The position numbers and the translations under genes are program-made. A DNA stretch of 64,000 nucleotides. Origin: Odontesthes bonariensis (Eukaryota > Chordata > Actinopteri > Atheriniformes > Atherinopsidae). The stretch spans positions 24,843,536-24,907,535 of the forward strand of contig NC_134524.1 in NCBI RefSeq assembly GCF_027942865.1. The letters run 5' to 3'. How positions within the stretch are numbered: position 1 is the first letter of the stretch; every line of letters begins with the position of its first letter. This document shows positions 54,013 to 64,000 of the stretch, in pieces. The notes beneath the pieces were generated by a model that saw nothing but the letters and a program-made list of their open reading frames with translations, was not told the origin of the DNA and ran no database searches.

Positions 54013-54819
54013 GTGGGTGCTACAGATAACTGCAGCAGTGAATCATGCATAATGTAGAAGACATCTCCAATGAGACATTAAAAATGGGAATCAATATTTT
54101 GAGTTCGTTCTGGATTTTTAGGAACAAGACTTTCACAGAGCTGTTTAAAAAAAAAACATCAAACATACCACGATCCATTAGTACATCTGTGTCTCCCTCC
54201 TGATCATCTCCATAGACTGTATGTGGTGTTGGTTGCGAATTCATCTGCTGACAAACAAAGAACAGGATATGTTGGTCCTCTGCTGCAGCCCTGATTTGTG
54301 TGAGTTGACAGATGTTTTGGCCACTGGTTTCTAATCTGACCGCTACTTTTTAGCTCTGCAGGGTCCTTTGCTCAGGACTTACATAGTTGATTTGCTTGCT
54401 TGGTTTTTTTTAATTCAGCTATTTTTGTTCTGTTCATGGTTAAAGAAATAAATTGGATTTCCTTTTTCTCTGCTTCACTGATTAGTGTCTCAGTTGTGGA
54501 TTTGTCTTTTCTTTCATGATTCCACTGATTAAGCTTTGGTGGACAACCAGAGAAGAGAACCGTGTGTGTGTGTGTGTGTGTGTACCGTACAATTCTGCCT
54601 TTGTGCATACGCAGTTTTGGTCATGAATCTGCACGGTTTTATGCATCTGATCAATGCAGTTCCACATTTCCATCAGGAAATTAAAGCTACAACCTCTGTC
54701 TCTGTAAAGTGCCGTGAGACACCTCACATCCTGCGTTATTAACACTCTCAGAGCAGAGTCATGCAAAAGCCTCCCTTCAGTGGCAGTTCAGTCTGCCAGT
54801 CGACCACCAGCCGTGCAGC
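54013..54819. other. Upstream region of the plus-strand FcRL gene
   Basis: Contains a (GT)n array at about 54562-54583. Just before the ATG is 'ttcagtctgccagtcgaccaccagccgtgc', likely 5' UTR. No TATA box at a convincing distance. Confidence 0.4.
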
Positions 54820-57800
54820 ATGGAGATCACAGCACTCTGCACTATTTTTGGTGAGTTCCAGATGTGTTCAATTTCCCAACAGGTAAGCCGAATCTGTATT
54901 GGATTCTGACTTATAAACAGAAGACTTTTAGAAAGTAAAGTCTACTGAAGTAGACTGCGATGTGGGGGGACGTTTGTTTTTGCATCATTCAGAACCGAAA
55001 AAGGAAGTATTTTTCTGTATTCGACATAAATTTATTCTTAAACACCTTTCAAGGTTAGTAATTAAAAGACCACTCGTAGTAGTTCTACTAAATAATGCCT
55101 GCACACTTACCTGGGACATTTTGTATTGTGTAAATCATCGTATGAAGCCATTAAAAGTGCTGTTACCTCAAAGCCTGTTGGTAGTTGGTTACATTTTTGT
55201 CTTTTATTATAATTTTTTAGCACTGACAGCATCCATTTTAGGTTTTTAATGACATATTTTTCATCTTTCTGCTCACACAACACAGATAAAAGAGCCAACG
55301 CTCTCAGGGAAAGGAAACCACATGGATCAGTTAAAAGCAGTTTTGTTCAACAACAAAGCAGACGCTTGTCTTTTTAAATGAAAACTCTTTGGCTACACAT
55401 GTACCTAGAAGGTTTTCTTGGGTATTCTTCATAACTTGCATGATGCAGAGGTACATTTGTTGAGGCGGAAGGTGTCACTTTCGATTTTACAACACAAGCA
55501 CACAATTAGCAAGGCTAGCGAACATGGTGAAAACACAGTTCTCTTCATTTGTTTCAGGCTCTCTCAGAATGCTTCCCAACAGATCTCAGTTCTTTCTCTA
55601 TGAGTCAGTTGCACTGAGCTGTGCAGACCAAACAAACTCCTCTGGTTGGAGAGTGAAGAGAAACACATCCACAAACAAAAACGAAGAGTGTTCAATAACT
55701 TGGGGGAAAAGAAATGAAACGCACTGCTTCATTCTGGACCTTTACCAAGTAGACAGTGGAGTGTACTGGTGTGAGTCTGGAGCCGGAGCGTGCAGCGACG
55801 CCATCAACATTTCTTTGACTGGTGGGTTCAAACAAATACCGAGAACAACCATTAAAATTTTAATAAGTACTGAACGAGTGTCTGTGAAGGAGAAACACAT
55901 GTGAATCACTTACTAAAACCTCGATAGGTCAAAAATGCATGATAGAGGTGTGGGCCATTTGCCTGTGAATAAAGTTGGGAAATTAAAAGTATAACAAAAA
56001 TGTTCTTGTGATCTTTCCACCCTGCTATCGCTCAGGTGGTTCCGTGATCCTGGAGAGTCCTGCTCTCCCTTTGTGGGAGGGCGAAGCTGTGACTCTGCGC
56101 TGCACGAATAAAGATTCCCCCTCCTCCAACCTCACAGCTGAATTTTATAAAGATGGCCTCCTTATCGGGAGCAGCTCTACAGGAACAATGACCATCTTTG
56201 GTGTCTCCACGTCTGATGAAGGCCTTTACAAGTGTAGCATTAGCGGAGCTGGAGAGTCACCAGACAGCTGGCTGTTTGTTCGAGGTGAGTTGAGTATCAG
56301 AATGTTAAAAAAAGAAAGAAGATAGTGCTGAATACCAGGAGATGCAGACTGATAAGTTACATGTGTTTGTTTTGTGGGCAGCCAGTTGCAATTTCAGGGC
56401 TGTTGTTTTTTGCATTGAAGACAAACTATGATTTCCCCTATTTGCTGTGTTGAAGGTGAGCAACATGAAACACTACGCCCCCATCTCGCACATGTCTTAC
56501 TTCCTGTGGTTGGCTTTTGCCTCTCACTTGGCTCGGTGTTGCTGCTGTGCTTCCGGAAGAACCTTAAAGGTTAGAGTTTGTTTCTTTTTAGATAAATTAA
56601 ATAACATTTTATACATATTACACCACAGACACAAAAACTTTTCACAGAACATTTAAAAAAAATACAGCATTTAAAAAAACAAACAAAAAAAACTAGATTT
56701 TCCAAAGTTTGGACAACATTTGACAAGATGAAATTCTATTTTAAAAAAGAATAAAGTAAACCAAAAGGACAGTACAACTTCTATACAAGAACCCAAGTCC
56801 GTGCCACCAATAGGTTAGATGTCATTGTTTAGTTTCTTGTGCAGACTACTCTCATCAGTCCCCTTAAACTAAGAACACTTATGTCCGTGAGCTGACCACG
56901 TACTATAGCATCCATTTTGGAAGTTAAGGGAAATGGCAGAAAGGACCAATCCCTGCTTTTTTTTTCATTTATTCCATTTTTCCACGAAAGAAAGAATTAA
57001 TCAAAATGTTGTGAGGTAATACTGGGGAAGAAACAAGCCCTTTACCTTACACTTGTATTCCCTAAGAATGTTCTGAGGGTAGCTAACGTTCGTAAGAAAA
57101 AGAATAGTCTGAAAAACTGAGATGAAAATTCACTGGCGTCTTTTAAAACTTTGATGTTTTCGTCTTTTTACCTCCATAGGTTTACCCATTTTTTACTATA
57201 GTCTCACCGAGCAAGTCCCATTTTTGCTCTCAGAAAAGATGATGGCAACATTTATGTTGGAATGTTCCCAACATGATTGTATCACATTGGACAGAGTTTC
57301 CAACTGAACACTCTTGCTGCTAATCTCCACTTTTCTTCCTCTATGTGCAACGTTGGAGTTTCACATTATTAAGTTAGATGGAAGCATCTGTGGATATAAA
57401 TGGAAGCAAATGGGCAACAACAGTGCTCAGTCACGCTGTGGCATTAAAAACCTTGACTGTCGTTACACTGTAATGATTACAGGGCCCAAATTTTGACCAA
57501 AAAAAAAACCTATGACATGAAACCACCAGCAGCAAACCACTTTTCCGACAGATGGTAAAGAGTATGTTGAAACATTAAATGACGCCCATGACCTGCATGC
57601 ACAGGATTTTATGCAATGCCCTACTGCCACATTGCAATGGATAACAGTACATATGTTCCTAATTAAGTGCTCAGCGTGCATAAATACCAAGTCAGCGATG
57701 AATCACCCACTAATCCAATGTTAATCCTGTTCTAAAGTGTATATTTATTTCCATTCAGTTTTTTTTTTATTGTTGTATTTAGCCTAAAATATAGGTATAT

Positions 57801-59201
57801 ACCAGCTGGTGGTTTACTGTGAAAAAATATTCCTCTGCAGCAGTGGTGTAGTCTACCTTTTTGAGGTGGGTATACTGTATAGTTGGCCAGTCATAGGCCC
57901 GTGGTACCAAACTAGGGGTCGGGACCCCTCGGGACCAATAGTAGCCCCTTAATGCACGCCGTACCTCCAGTGGCGCGCTGTAATAGTCATTGAAAAGTTA
58001 AGTACCATAGTACTACAATACTATGACATAACACAGGGCTTTTAATAATGCACTACGACTTGGTCATTGCCATTCTGGTAACAGCACATTTATAATGCTG
58101 TCTTAACGTGTTAAGGGACAAACATGTTTGTGGGGTCGCAGCTTTGCACTTACCTGCCCCTTGCATGCTTGAGGAACAGCATAAACTCACTTTGATTGTG
58201 TGGACTGTGTGCTGTGTATCTCAGTGGCAATGGGACTCCCTGTGACACTTAATCTTTGTACTCATCCCTCATAGAGCGAGGCCTAACAGAGTGATTGTTT
58301 TAAAGCAGCAGATCACCATCACATCTTGAGAGAGCTTGTTATATATATACATACACAAGGGCTGTCAGAATTAATTAATTGTAATATATATATATGTGTA
58401 TTACATTCGTTTATATATGTAATATACATAAAAAAAATATATATATACACACATCCATTTTAGTTTTCCACCTTCCACTCCTATAGGGGGCGCTGTTGTA
58501 CGTTAGAGAATCACCGCTTTCAACTAATACAAAGAAGAAGAGTTTCTATGGGACGTTATTGTCGAAACACTGATAGTGAATCCCTGGGAGATTGACTGAC
58601 TGCCGCAATTTCCGAATGAATACTATTCTGAAGTGTTGTCGTTGTATTGTTAAATTATAACAAGGCTTCCATGAGAAGTGGTAGTTGATGAAACGTGGCT
58701 GTGCTATTCTAAAAATTGAAAAACGAATTTTAAGTGGGTACACGGAGCATTTTAGGTAGGTATACGGAAATCCCCCCAAAAAAGAGGTGGGTATACGCCG
58801 TATACCTGCGTTCAACGTAGACTACACCACTGCTCTGCAGGTAAAGCCAACTGTGATGTAACCTACACTGATGTCACCATCACACAGGGAGTGCAGCCAA
58901 AGAGTGATGCAGGTAAACACAGCTGGAGTCATCATCAGCAGATATAAAGGACATTAAATATCAGTGGCAGCAGAGATTTTGTACAGTTTACACAACAGCG
59001 TCAGTGGTAGTACTCCGAGTGTAAGTTTACCTTTGTGAACATCATGTGTCAGACTATCCCTCTTAGGTGTGTAAAATTCCAACCTCTCACAGGTTTTATG
59101 CTCGCATCACTGAGTCACCACTAAGGTGGTGAATTAAACAGTTGGTCCACTGGTATGAACTTAAAGCACAACTTTCAGGTGAGCAACCCCCAGTGACTTA
59201 A
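54820..59201 (+). CDS. FcRL immunoglobulin receptor, plus strand
   Basis: Exons: leader 54820-54850 (MEITALCTIF), D1 55558-55821, D2 56036-56284, TM 56456-56569, cytoplasmic 58841-58912, and a possible last exon 59179-59201 (stop TAA). All junctions are phase 1 with AG/GT; the total is 753 nt. D1 has ALSCA...VYWCESGAGACSDAIN, D2 has VTLRC...GLYKCSISG, as in two-domain fish FcRL proteins. TM: HVLLPVVGFCLSLGSVLLLC then FRKNLK. The next exon reads CDVTYTDVTITQG; VTYTDV fits the ITIM pattern V-x-Y-x-x-V, so an inhibitory receptor is inferred. The leader is too short alone, so a small second leader exon in 54851-55557 was probably missed. The acceptor at 58833-58840 is a transposon-made duplicate. 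The last exon is tentative. Confidence 0.86.
57841..58832. mobile_element. hAT element at the splice acceptor of an FcRL exon
   Basis: Begins CAGTGGTGTAGTCTAC and ends GTAGACTACACCACTG; a perfect 16-bp inverted end. The 8-bp target duplication CTCTGCAG (57833-57840, 58833-58840) is itself the 3' splice site before the ITIM exon. 992 bp, no transposase. Confidence 0.93.
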
Positions 59202-60034
59202 AGCGTAGGAACATGTTGGTGTTACAAATACATTTCGAGCAGTTTTATTATCATTAGTGTTTACTTAAAAAAAAGAAAGAAAAACACATACACCATGACA
59301 GTTGTGTACCCATGACAAGGGGGAGCAGCCAAGCTAGGGCAAGTTTAATGAGAAGAAAGATGGCTCCACACAGGAGTTTTGATGTTGAAGAGATAGAAAA
59401 TGTAATTGCAAAATCACATGACAGACGACAGTCTTGTATTCATGAACCTAACAGACCTAAACCTAACCTTGTACAGAGAAGTTAAATAGTACTGTGAAGA
59501 GAGCCGGTGGAGAACTGAGCTGGTGTGCTGCTGAGTTAGCAACATTCGCTAACATTTGCTAATGTTGTCTTGGCAGCACTGTGAGGTTTGCCGTCACATA
59601 TCTAAGTCTGACAAAGGTAAAGCTGGTCATTTACCACTGGAGTGTTAGACATAACACTAAACCAAAGCTTATGCCCATGGATCAGCTGATGGGCTGTAAG
59701 TCATGTTACAGAACAACGCCGCGCCCACAGAGACATTCCATGGAAACACAGGACTGCCACAGAAAAAAATAGAAATAAAACCAAGAGTGGAAATATGAAG
59801 ATTAATGACAAAATAATAACAATTAGAACAGGTAGACTCTGTTGACACACTGGTGAGGGCCTGGTGGCCGAGTCCTGGGTTATGGGGCATCTGGGTCTAC
59901 ATCAGAAAAACTGTGAACGGTGTGTCTTAAAAGGTTAAAGTCAGCCTTACATGTGGCAGAATAGATATAAGAGAACAAGAGAAAAGAAAAAACGATTCTT
60001 GTAGACCTAGACAGTCATGGAATGTCAGCTTCAA
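59202..60034. other. No gene recognised
   Basis: Possible 3' UTR of the FcRL gene followed by unremarkable DNA with short ORFs. 'ggtttaggtctgttaggttc'-like text (inverse at 59445) is not a motif I recognise. Confidence 0.4.
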
Positions 60035-60036
60035 AG

Positions 60037-61375
60037 TTCAGTTCAATTCAATTAAATTCAATTAACTTTTATTTATATAGCGGCAAATACAACAAATGTC
60101 ATCTCAAGGCACTTAGATATCCATCCATCCATCCATTATCTGCCGCTTGTCCGGGGATCGGGTCGCGGGGGCAGCAGCCTAAGCACAGAAACCCAGGCGT
60201 CCCTGTCCCCGGCCACTTCCTATAGCTCTTCTGGGGGGACCCCGAGGCGTTCCCAGGCCAGCCCAGAAACATAGTCTCTCCAACGTGTCCCGGGTCTTCC
60301 CCGGGGCCTCCTCCCAGTGGGACGGGCCCGGAACACCTCACCAGGGAGGCGTCCAGGAGGCATCCTAACCAGATGCCCGAGCCACCTCATCTGACTCCTC
60401 TCGATGCGGAGGAGCAGCGGTTCTACTCCGAGCCCCTCCCGGATGACCGAGCTTCTCACCCTATCTCTAAGGGAGAGCCCAGACACCCTGCGGAGGAAAC
60501 TCATTTCGGCCGCTTGTATTCGCGATCTCATTCTTTCGGTCACTACCCACAGCTCGTGGCCATAGGTGAGGGTAGGAACATAGATTGACCGGTACATCTT
60601 CTTCACCACGACGGGCCGGTGCAGAGCCCGCATCACTGCAGACGCCGCACCGATCTGCCTGTCAATCTCCTGCTCCCTTCGTCCCTCACTCGTGAACAAG
60701 ACCCCGAGATACTTCTCCACTTGGGGAACGATCTCATTCCCGACCCGGAGAGGGCATTCCACCACTTAGATAATAAAGTCCAATTCAAGCCAATTGGAAT
60801 TCAATTAATTGTAATCATAATTATTCATAAAATAATCCAATTCGTTCATAAAGAGCCAATTCAAAAACAATTTCCTAGCCAAGGAAACCAACAGATTGCA
60901 CTGAAACTTTTTTTTTTTTTTTTTCCGGTCCAATCTCCCATCCTGAGCGTGCCTGAGGCGACTGTGGAGAGAAACGACTCCCTTTTAACAGGAAGAAACC
61001 TCTGGGGGCAGCACTGTAACACCATTCAAAGGATATCTGTTGGAACAGGGAAACACGAGTTAATGACCACAATAATATCACATATACATAAAGAGAGTAA
61101 AGTGAGGAAAGGTGTGACAGATGAGGCCCCCCAGCAGTCTGGGCCTTTAGCAGCTTAACTATGGGATGTTTCAGGATTACCTGAGCCATCCCTAACTATA
61201 AGCTTTATCAAAAAGGAAAGTTTTAAGCCTGGTCTTAAAAGTGGAAAGGGTGTCTGCTTCCCGGACATTTACTGGCAGCTTATTCCACAAGAGAGGTTCC
61301 TGTTAACTGAAGGCTCTGCCTCCCATTCTACTTTTAGAAACTCTGGGAACCTCAAGTAAACCTGCAGTTTGAGGA
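60037..61375 (-). mobile_element. L2-type LINE 3' part, split by Rex3
   Basis: (AATTC)n tail and 'tttatttatatagcggcaaa' at 60040-60100, resuming at 60773 with 'aataaagtccaattcaagcc' and running to the end of the coding part at 61375. Minus-strand relative of the LINE at 8935. The join is made by the Rex3 insertion. Confidence 0.85.
60120..60762 (-). mobile_element. Rex3-like (RTE) LINE end inside L2
   Basis: Exact 10-bp target duplication CACTTAGATA (60110-60119, 60763-60772) and a (CCAT)n tail on the plus strand. The minus ORF at 60220-60765 reads MVECPLRVGNEIVPQVEKYL, GVLFTSEGRREQEIDRQIGA, YVPTLTYGHELWVVTERMRS and RSQMRWLGHLVRMPPGRLPG. Heavily 5'-truncated, but the tail part is nearly intact. 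Confidence 0.92.
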
Positions 61376-61850
61376 CAATAGCGTAGCCAATGGTGCTATG
61401 GAGATATGCGAATCATATAATATATGGCTTCGGAAGAAATGTCTTTATGAAAATAATTATCCTTTTTTGTACAGTAGTACTGTATTGATTCAATTCAATT
61501 CAATTAATTTTTATTTATATAGCGCCAAATACAACAAATGTCATCTCAAGGCACTTAGATAGTAAGTCCAATTCAAGCCAATTGGAATTCAATTAATTAA
61601 TAATAATCATAATTCATAAAATAATCCAATTCGTTCATATAGAGCCAATTCAAAAACAATTTCCTAGCTAAGAAAACCAACAGATTGCACTGAAAACTTT
61701 TTGTTTTTCGGTCCAATCTCCCGGCCTGAGCGGCGTGCCTGAGGCGACTGTGGAGAGAAACGACTCCCTTTTAACAGGAAGAAACCTCTGGCAGAACCAG
61801 ACTCAGGAAGGGTGGCCATCCGCCTCGACCAGCTGGGGTTTGAGAAGACA

Positions 61851-61905
61851 AAAAGGGGGGGAGGGGGGAGGGGGGGAAGGGGGCCGTGGCGGCGGCGGCG
61901 GCACT
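61851..61905 (+). repeat. G-rich run with quadruplex potential
   Basis: Successive runs GGGGGGGGAGGGGGGAGGG, GGGGAAGGGGG, then (GGC)n. Absent from the sister L2 copies at this place, so it is a local expansion. Four or more G-runs with short loops fit a G-quadruplex. Confidence 0.8.
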
Positions 61906-62118
61906 GTAACACCATTCAAAGGATATCTGTTGGAACAGGGAAACACGAGTTAATGACCACAATAATGTCACATATACATAAAGAGAGTAAAGTGAGGAAA
62001 GGTGTGACAGATGAGGCCCCCCAGCAGTCTAGGCCTATAGCAGCTTAACTATGGGATGTTTCAGGATTACCTGAGCCATCCCTATTCAAGGTAAACACAA
62101 GAAACTTGTGCTAACGAA

Positions 62119-62147
62119 AAAATAAATAAATAAATAAATAAATAAAG
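62119..62147. repeat. (AAAT)n microsatellite
   Basis: About seven AAAT units at the start of the insert in L2. Confidence 0.85.
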
Positions 62148-62231
62148 GACCAGACTCAGTGAGTAATTCCCTATACTCCCTATATAGATCCATATATAGA
62201 ACCATCTTTTACAGCCACAAGCTACCTCAGC

Positions 62232-62656
62232 CTCTCACCAACTGCACACCAGTCACAGCGGGGTGGGGATGCAAACCCTGGTTCGGGTAGGGGGAGAAAT
62301 AAAAGAGGTAAGATAAGCGGGAATGGGATTCAAACCCTGGTTCGGGTAGGGGGTAATGAAAGTATAGAAGGTGCCAGAGGTGGAGGCAGGACAAGACACA
62401 CTAGCAGATTCAGCAGACAAACTCACCTAAACAGTCCTATAATCACTAAAAATACCAGCAAAAACAAAGCCATACAACTCACTCTCACCAACTGCACACC
62501 AGTCACAGCGGGGTGGGGATGCAAACCCTGGTTCGGGTAGGGGGAGAAATAAAAGAGGTAAGATAAGCGGGAATGGGATTCAAACCCTGGTTCGGGTAGG
62601 GGGTAATGAAAGTATAGAAGGTGCCAGAGGTGGAGGCAGAACAAGACACACTAGCA
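62232..62656. repeat. 250-bp tandem duplication with inner 21-mer repeat
   Basis: 62232-62406 recurs at 62482-62656 almost without change ('ctctcaccaactgcacacca', 'gtcacagcggggtggggatg'). Inside each unit AACCCTGGTTCGGGTAGGGG occurs twice, 60 bp apart, giving four copies. It lies within the insert that splits the L2 LINE. No coding explanation. Confidence 0.92.
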
Positions 62657-63253
62657 GACACACTATCAGATTCAACAGACCTAACTATAAGCTTTATAAA
62701 AAAGGAAAGCTTTAAGCCTGGTCTTAAAAGTGGAAAGGGTGTCTGCTTCCCGGACATTTACTGGCAGCTTATTCCACAATAGAGGGGCCTGATAACTGAA
62801 GGCTCTGCCTCCCATTCTACTTTTAGAAACTCTGGGAACCTCAAGTAAACCTGCAGTTTGGGAACGAAGTGCTCTGTTAGGAAAATATCTTACAATGAGA
62901 TCTTTAAGATATGATGGAGCTCGGTCATTAAGAGCTTTATATGTAAGGAGAAGAATCTTAAATTCTATTCTGAATTTAACAGGGAGCCAATGAAGAGAAG
63001 CTAAAACTGGAGAAATATGATCTCTCCTGTTAGTTCTCATCAGAACTCTGACTGCAGCATTTTGGATCAACTGAAGGCTTTTCAGAGAATATGTGGGACA
63101 GCCCAATAATAAAGAATTACAGTAGTCCAATCTTTAAGTAACAAATGCATGGACTAGTTTTTCTGCATCACTCTGAGACAAGATGTTCCTGATTTTAACA
63201 ATATTACGAAGGTGAAAGAAGGCAGTCCTAGAAACCTGTTTTATATGTTTTAT

Positions 63254-63332
63254 GTGCTGTTGATCGCTGGACCAGTTAGTGGAGTCATGCTTATTGTTCT
63301 TCTTTTGCTGTTTTGCTACAGACGGGCCAAAA
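63254..63332 (+). pseudogene. Inverted fragment of the FcRL TM exon
   Basis: Reads LLIAGPVSGVMLIVLLLLFC then YRRAK and a GTGAGA donor, matching the minus-strand TM exon at 22110-22232 but lacking its first 20 or so codons. The following 63333-63597 matches the intron at 21855-22109 inverted. Its 5' part is replaced by an L2 element. No Ig exons accompany it here; a relic. Confidence 0.88.
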
Positions 63333-63599
63333 GTGAGACCTTCTTCTTCTGATATTTGATGTTTCATCGTTCAAATATGGCAACAAGCTAGGTTTTTATT
63401 CACCGGTGCAACAATCTGAGGCGATCTTTTTGGAATGCCTGAAAAAGAAATGGGAATCAGACATGTTTCCATTGACCCGTTGAAAAAACAGAAAAACTGG
63501 GCGGGTGTTGCCCATAGTTGTAATTCAATAGAAGAAATAGTTGATTTTTTTTACTATTCATTTTTTACTTTTTTCTATCTTGTTCAACCCCAATTATAG

Positions 63600-64000
63600 C
63601 TGCTCCCAACTTTTCTTCACTGGTTGATGAAAGTGCAACGCTCCGACTGATGGTTCAAACGTTTTATTACATGAATTTTCTGTCTTGCAAACGCCCAAGA
63701 CCACCGCGAACACTGAAATAAAATACACGGTGGCAAATATACATTAGTGAAACCGTCATGTTCCTATCTATGAATTGCTTAACTGAAATGTGTTACATAA
63801 AATATTAATGCTCTCAAAAAACATAATTTACACACACACAAACACAAGAATGTTTCTCTCAATTGTCCATACCGTGTGCCCCTCCAACCAGAAGGTTAGG
63901 AGTTGCTTGAAGTCTATTTCTTCATATTACACAGTCCTTTGTCTTTTCATATACCGCTTGCACACACCGACTGAGTATGAAACGAAACTCACCTTTTTCT
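63600..64000. other. No gene recognised
   Basis: Begins just after CAACCCCAATT, the start of an IS630/Tc1 terminus also present at 21845-21857, then diverges. On the minus strand a GTGAGT near 63988-63993 might be a splice donor of something beyond the edge. Confidence 0.35.

Larger units (their letters stand above)
61489..63235 (-). mobile_element. L2-type LINE, split by a 596-bp insert
   Basis: Halves 61489-62087 (tail and 3' UTR) and 62684-63235 (coding end: LDYCNSLL-type start, NAAVRVLMRTNRRDH, LHWLPVKFRIEFKILLLTYK, ending FLFYKAYS). The 3' UTR 'gagccatcccta' and the coding end 'ctaactataagctttat' are contiguous in the other L2 copies, so 62088-62683 is an insert. It lies against the inverted receptor scrap. 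Confidence 0.82.

Noticed and set aside
54482..54766. 94-aa minus ORF containing THTHTHTH
   Set aside because: It runs across the (GT)n array with no domain.
58546..58815. 89-aa minus ORF
   Set aside because: Lies entirely in the terminal part of the hAT element 57841-58832, with no transposase motif.
62220..62680. CRISPR-like array
   Set aside because: The spacing is uneven, there are only four 21-mer copies in two duplicated units, and the genome is eukaryotic.

Overview
The window is teleost (ray-finned fish) nuclear DNA. The evidence is short phase-1 exons with GT/AG introns, fish-type Fc-receptor-like (FcRL) immunoglobulin-superfamily exons, a tandem C-type lectin family with the usual fish tail, and dense fish transposable elements (L2-type LINEs, Rex3-like RTE, Tc1/IS630, hAT, Harbinger, TTAA-target elements, (CA)n). 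I do not name a species. I found no rRNA, CRISPR array or stand-alone tRNA gene.

Layout. (1) About 430-15050 and 31158-42190 are two direct copies of one segmental duplication. Each holds, in order, a minus-strand signal-peptide exon of FcRL type, a dead lectin copy, an L2 LINE end, and an intact five-exon plus-strand lectin gene (10252-12010 and 38097-39860, 324 aa each, two CTLDs). (2) Between the copies, 20331-26287 is a minus-strand FcRL receptor gene: four Ig exons, a transmembrane exon and four tyrosine-bearing cytoplasmic exons. Its first exon may be the signal-peptide exon at 34330-34369. (3) 42200-53650 is almost entirely nested mobile DNA, including a Harbinger element with a small Myb-like gene and a TTAA-flanked element with a broken THAP domain. 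(4) 54820-59201 is a plus-strand FcRL gene with two Ig domains, a TM exon and an ITIM-bearing exon whose splice acceptor was duplicated by a hAT insertion. (5) 60000-64000 is nested LINE DNA plus an inverted scrap of the minus-strand receptor's TM exon.

Together the window looks like part of an innate-immune receptor cluster in which FcRL and lectin genes are duplicated as a block and diversified. The two lectin copies differ mostly by amino-acid changes inside the CTLDs while introns and tail exons are nearly identical. Many mobile elements have visible target-site duplications, and several have a clean empty site in the other duplicate, so their order of insertion can be read. I did not find a wholly new biological system; the best leads are the lectin divergence, the transposon at the receptor splice acceptor, and the unusual 92-bp-TIR element.
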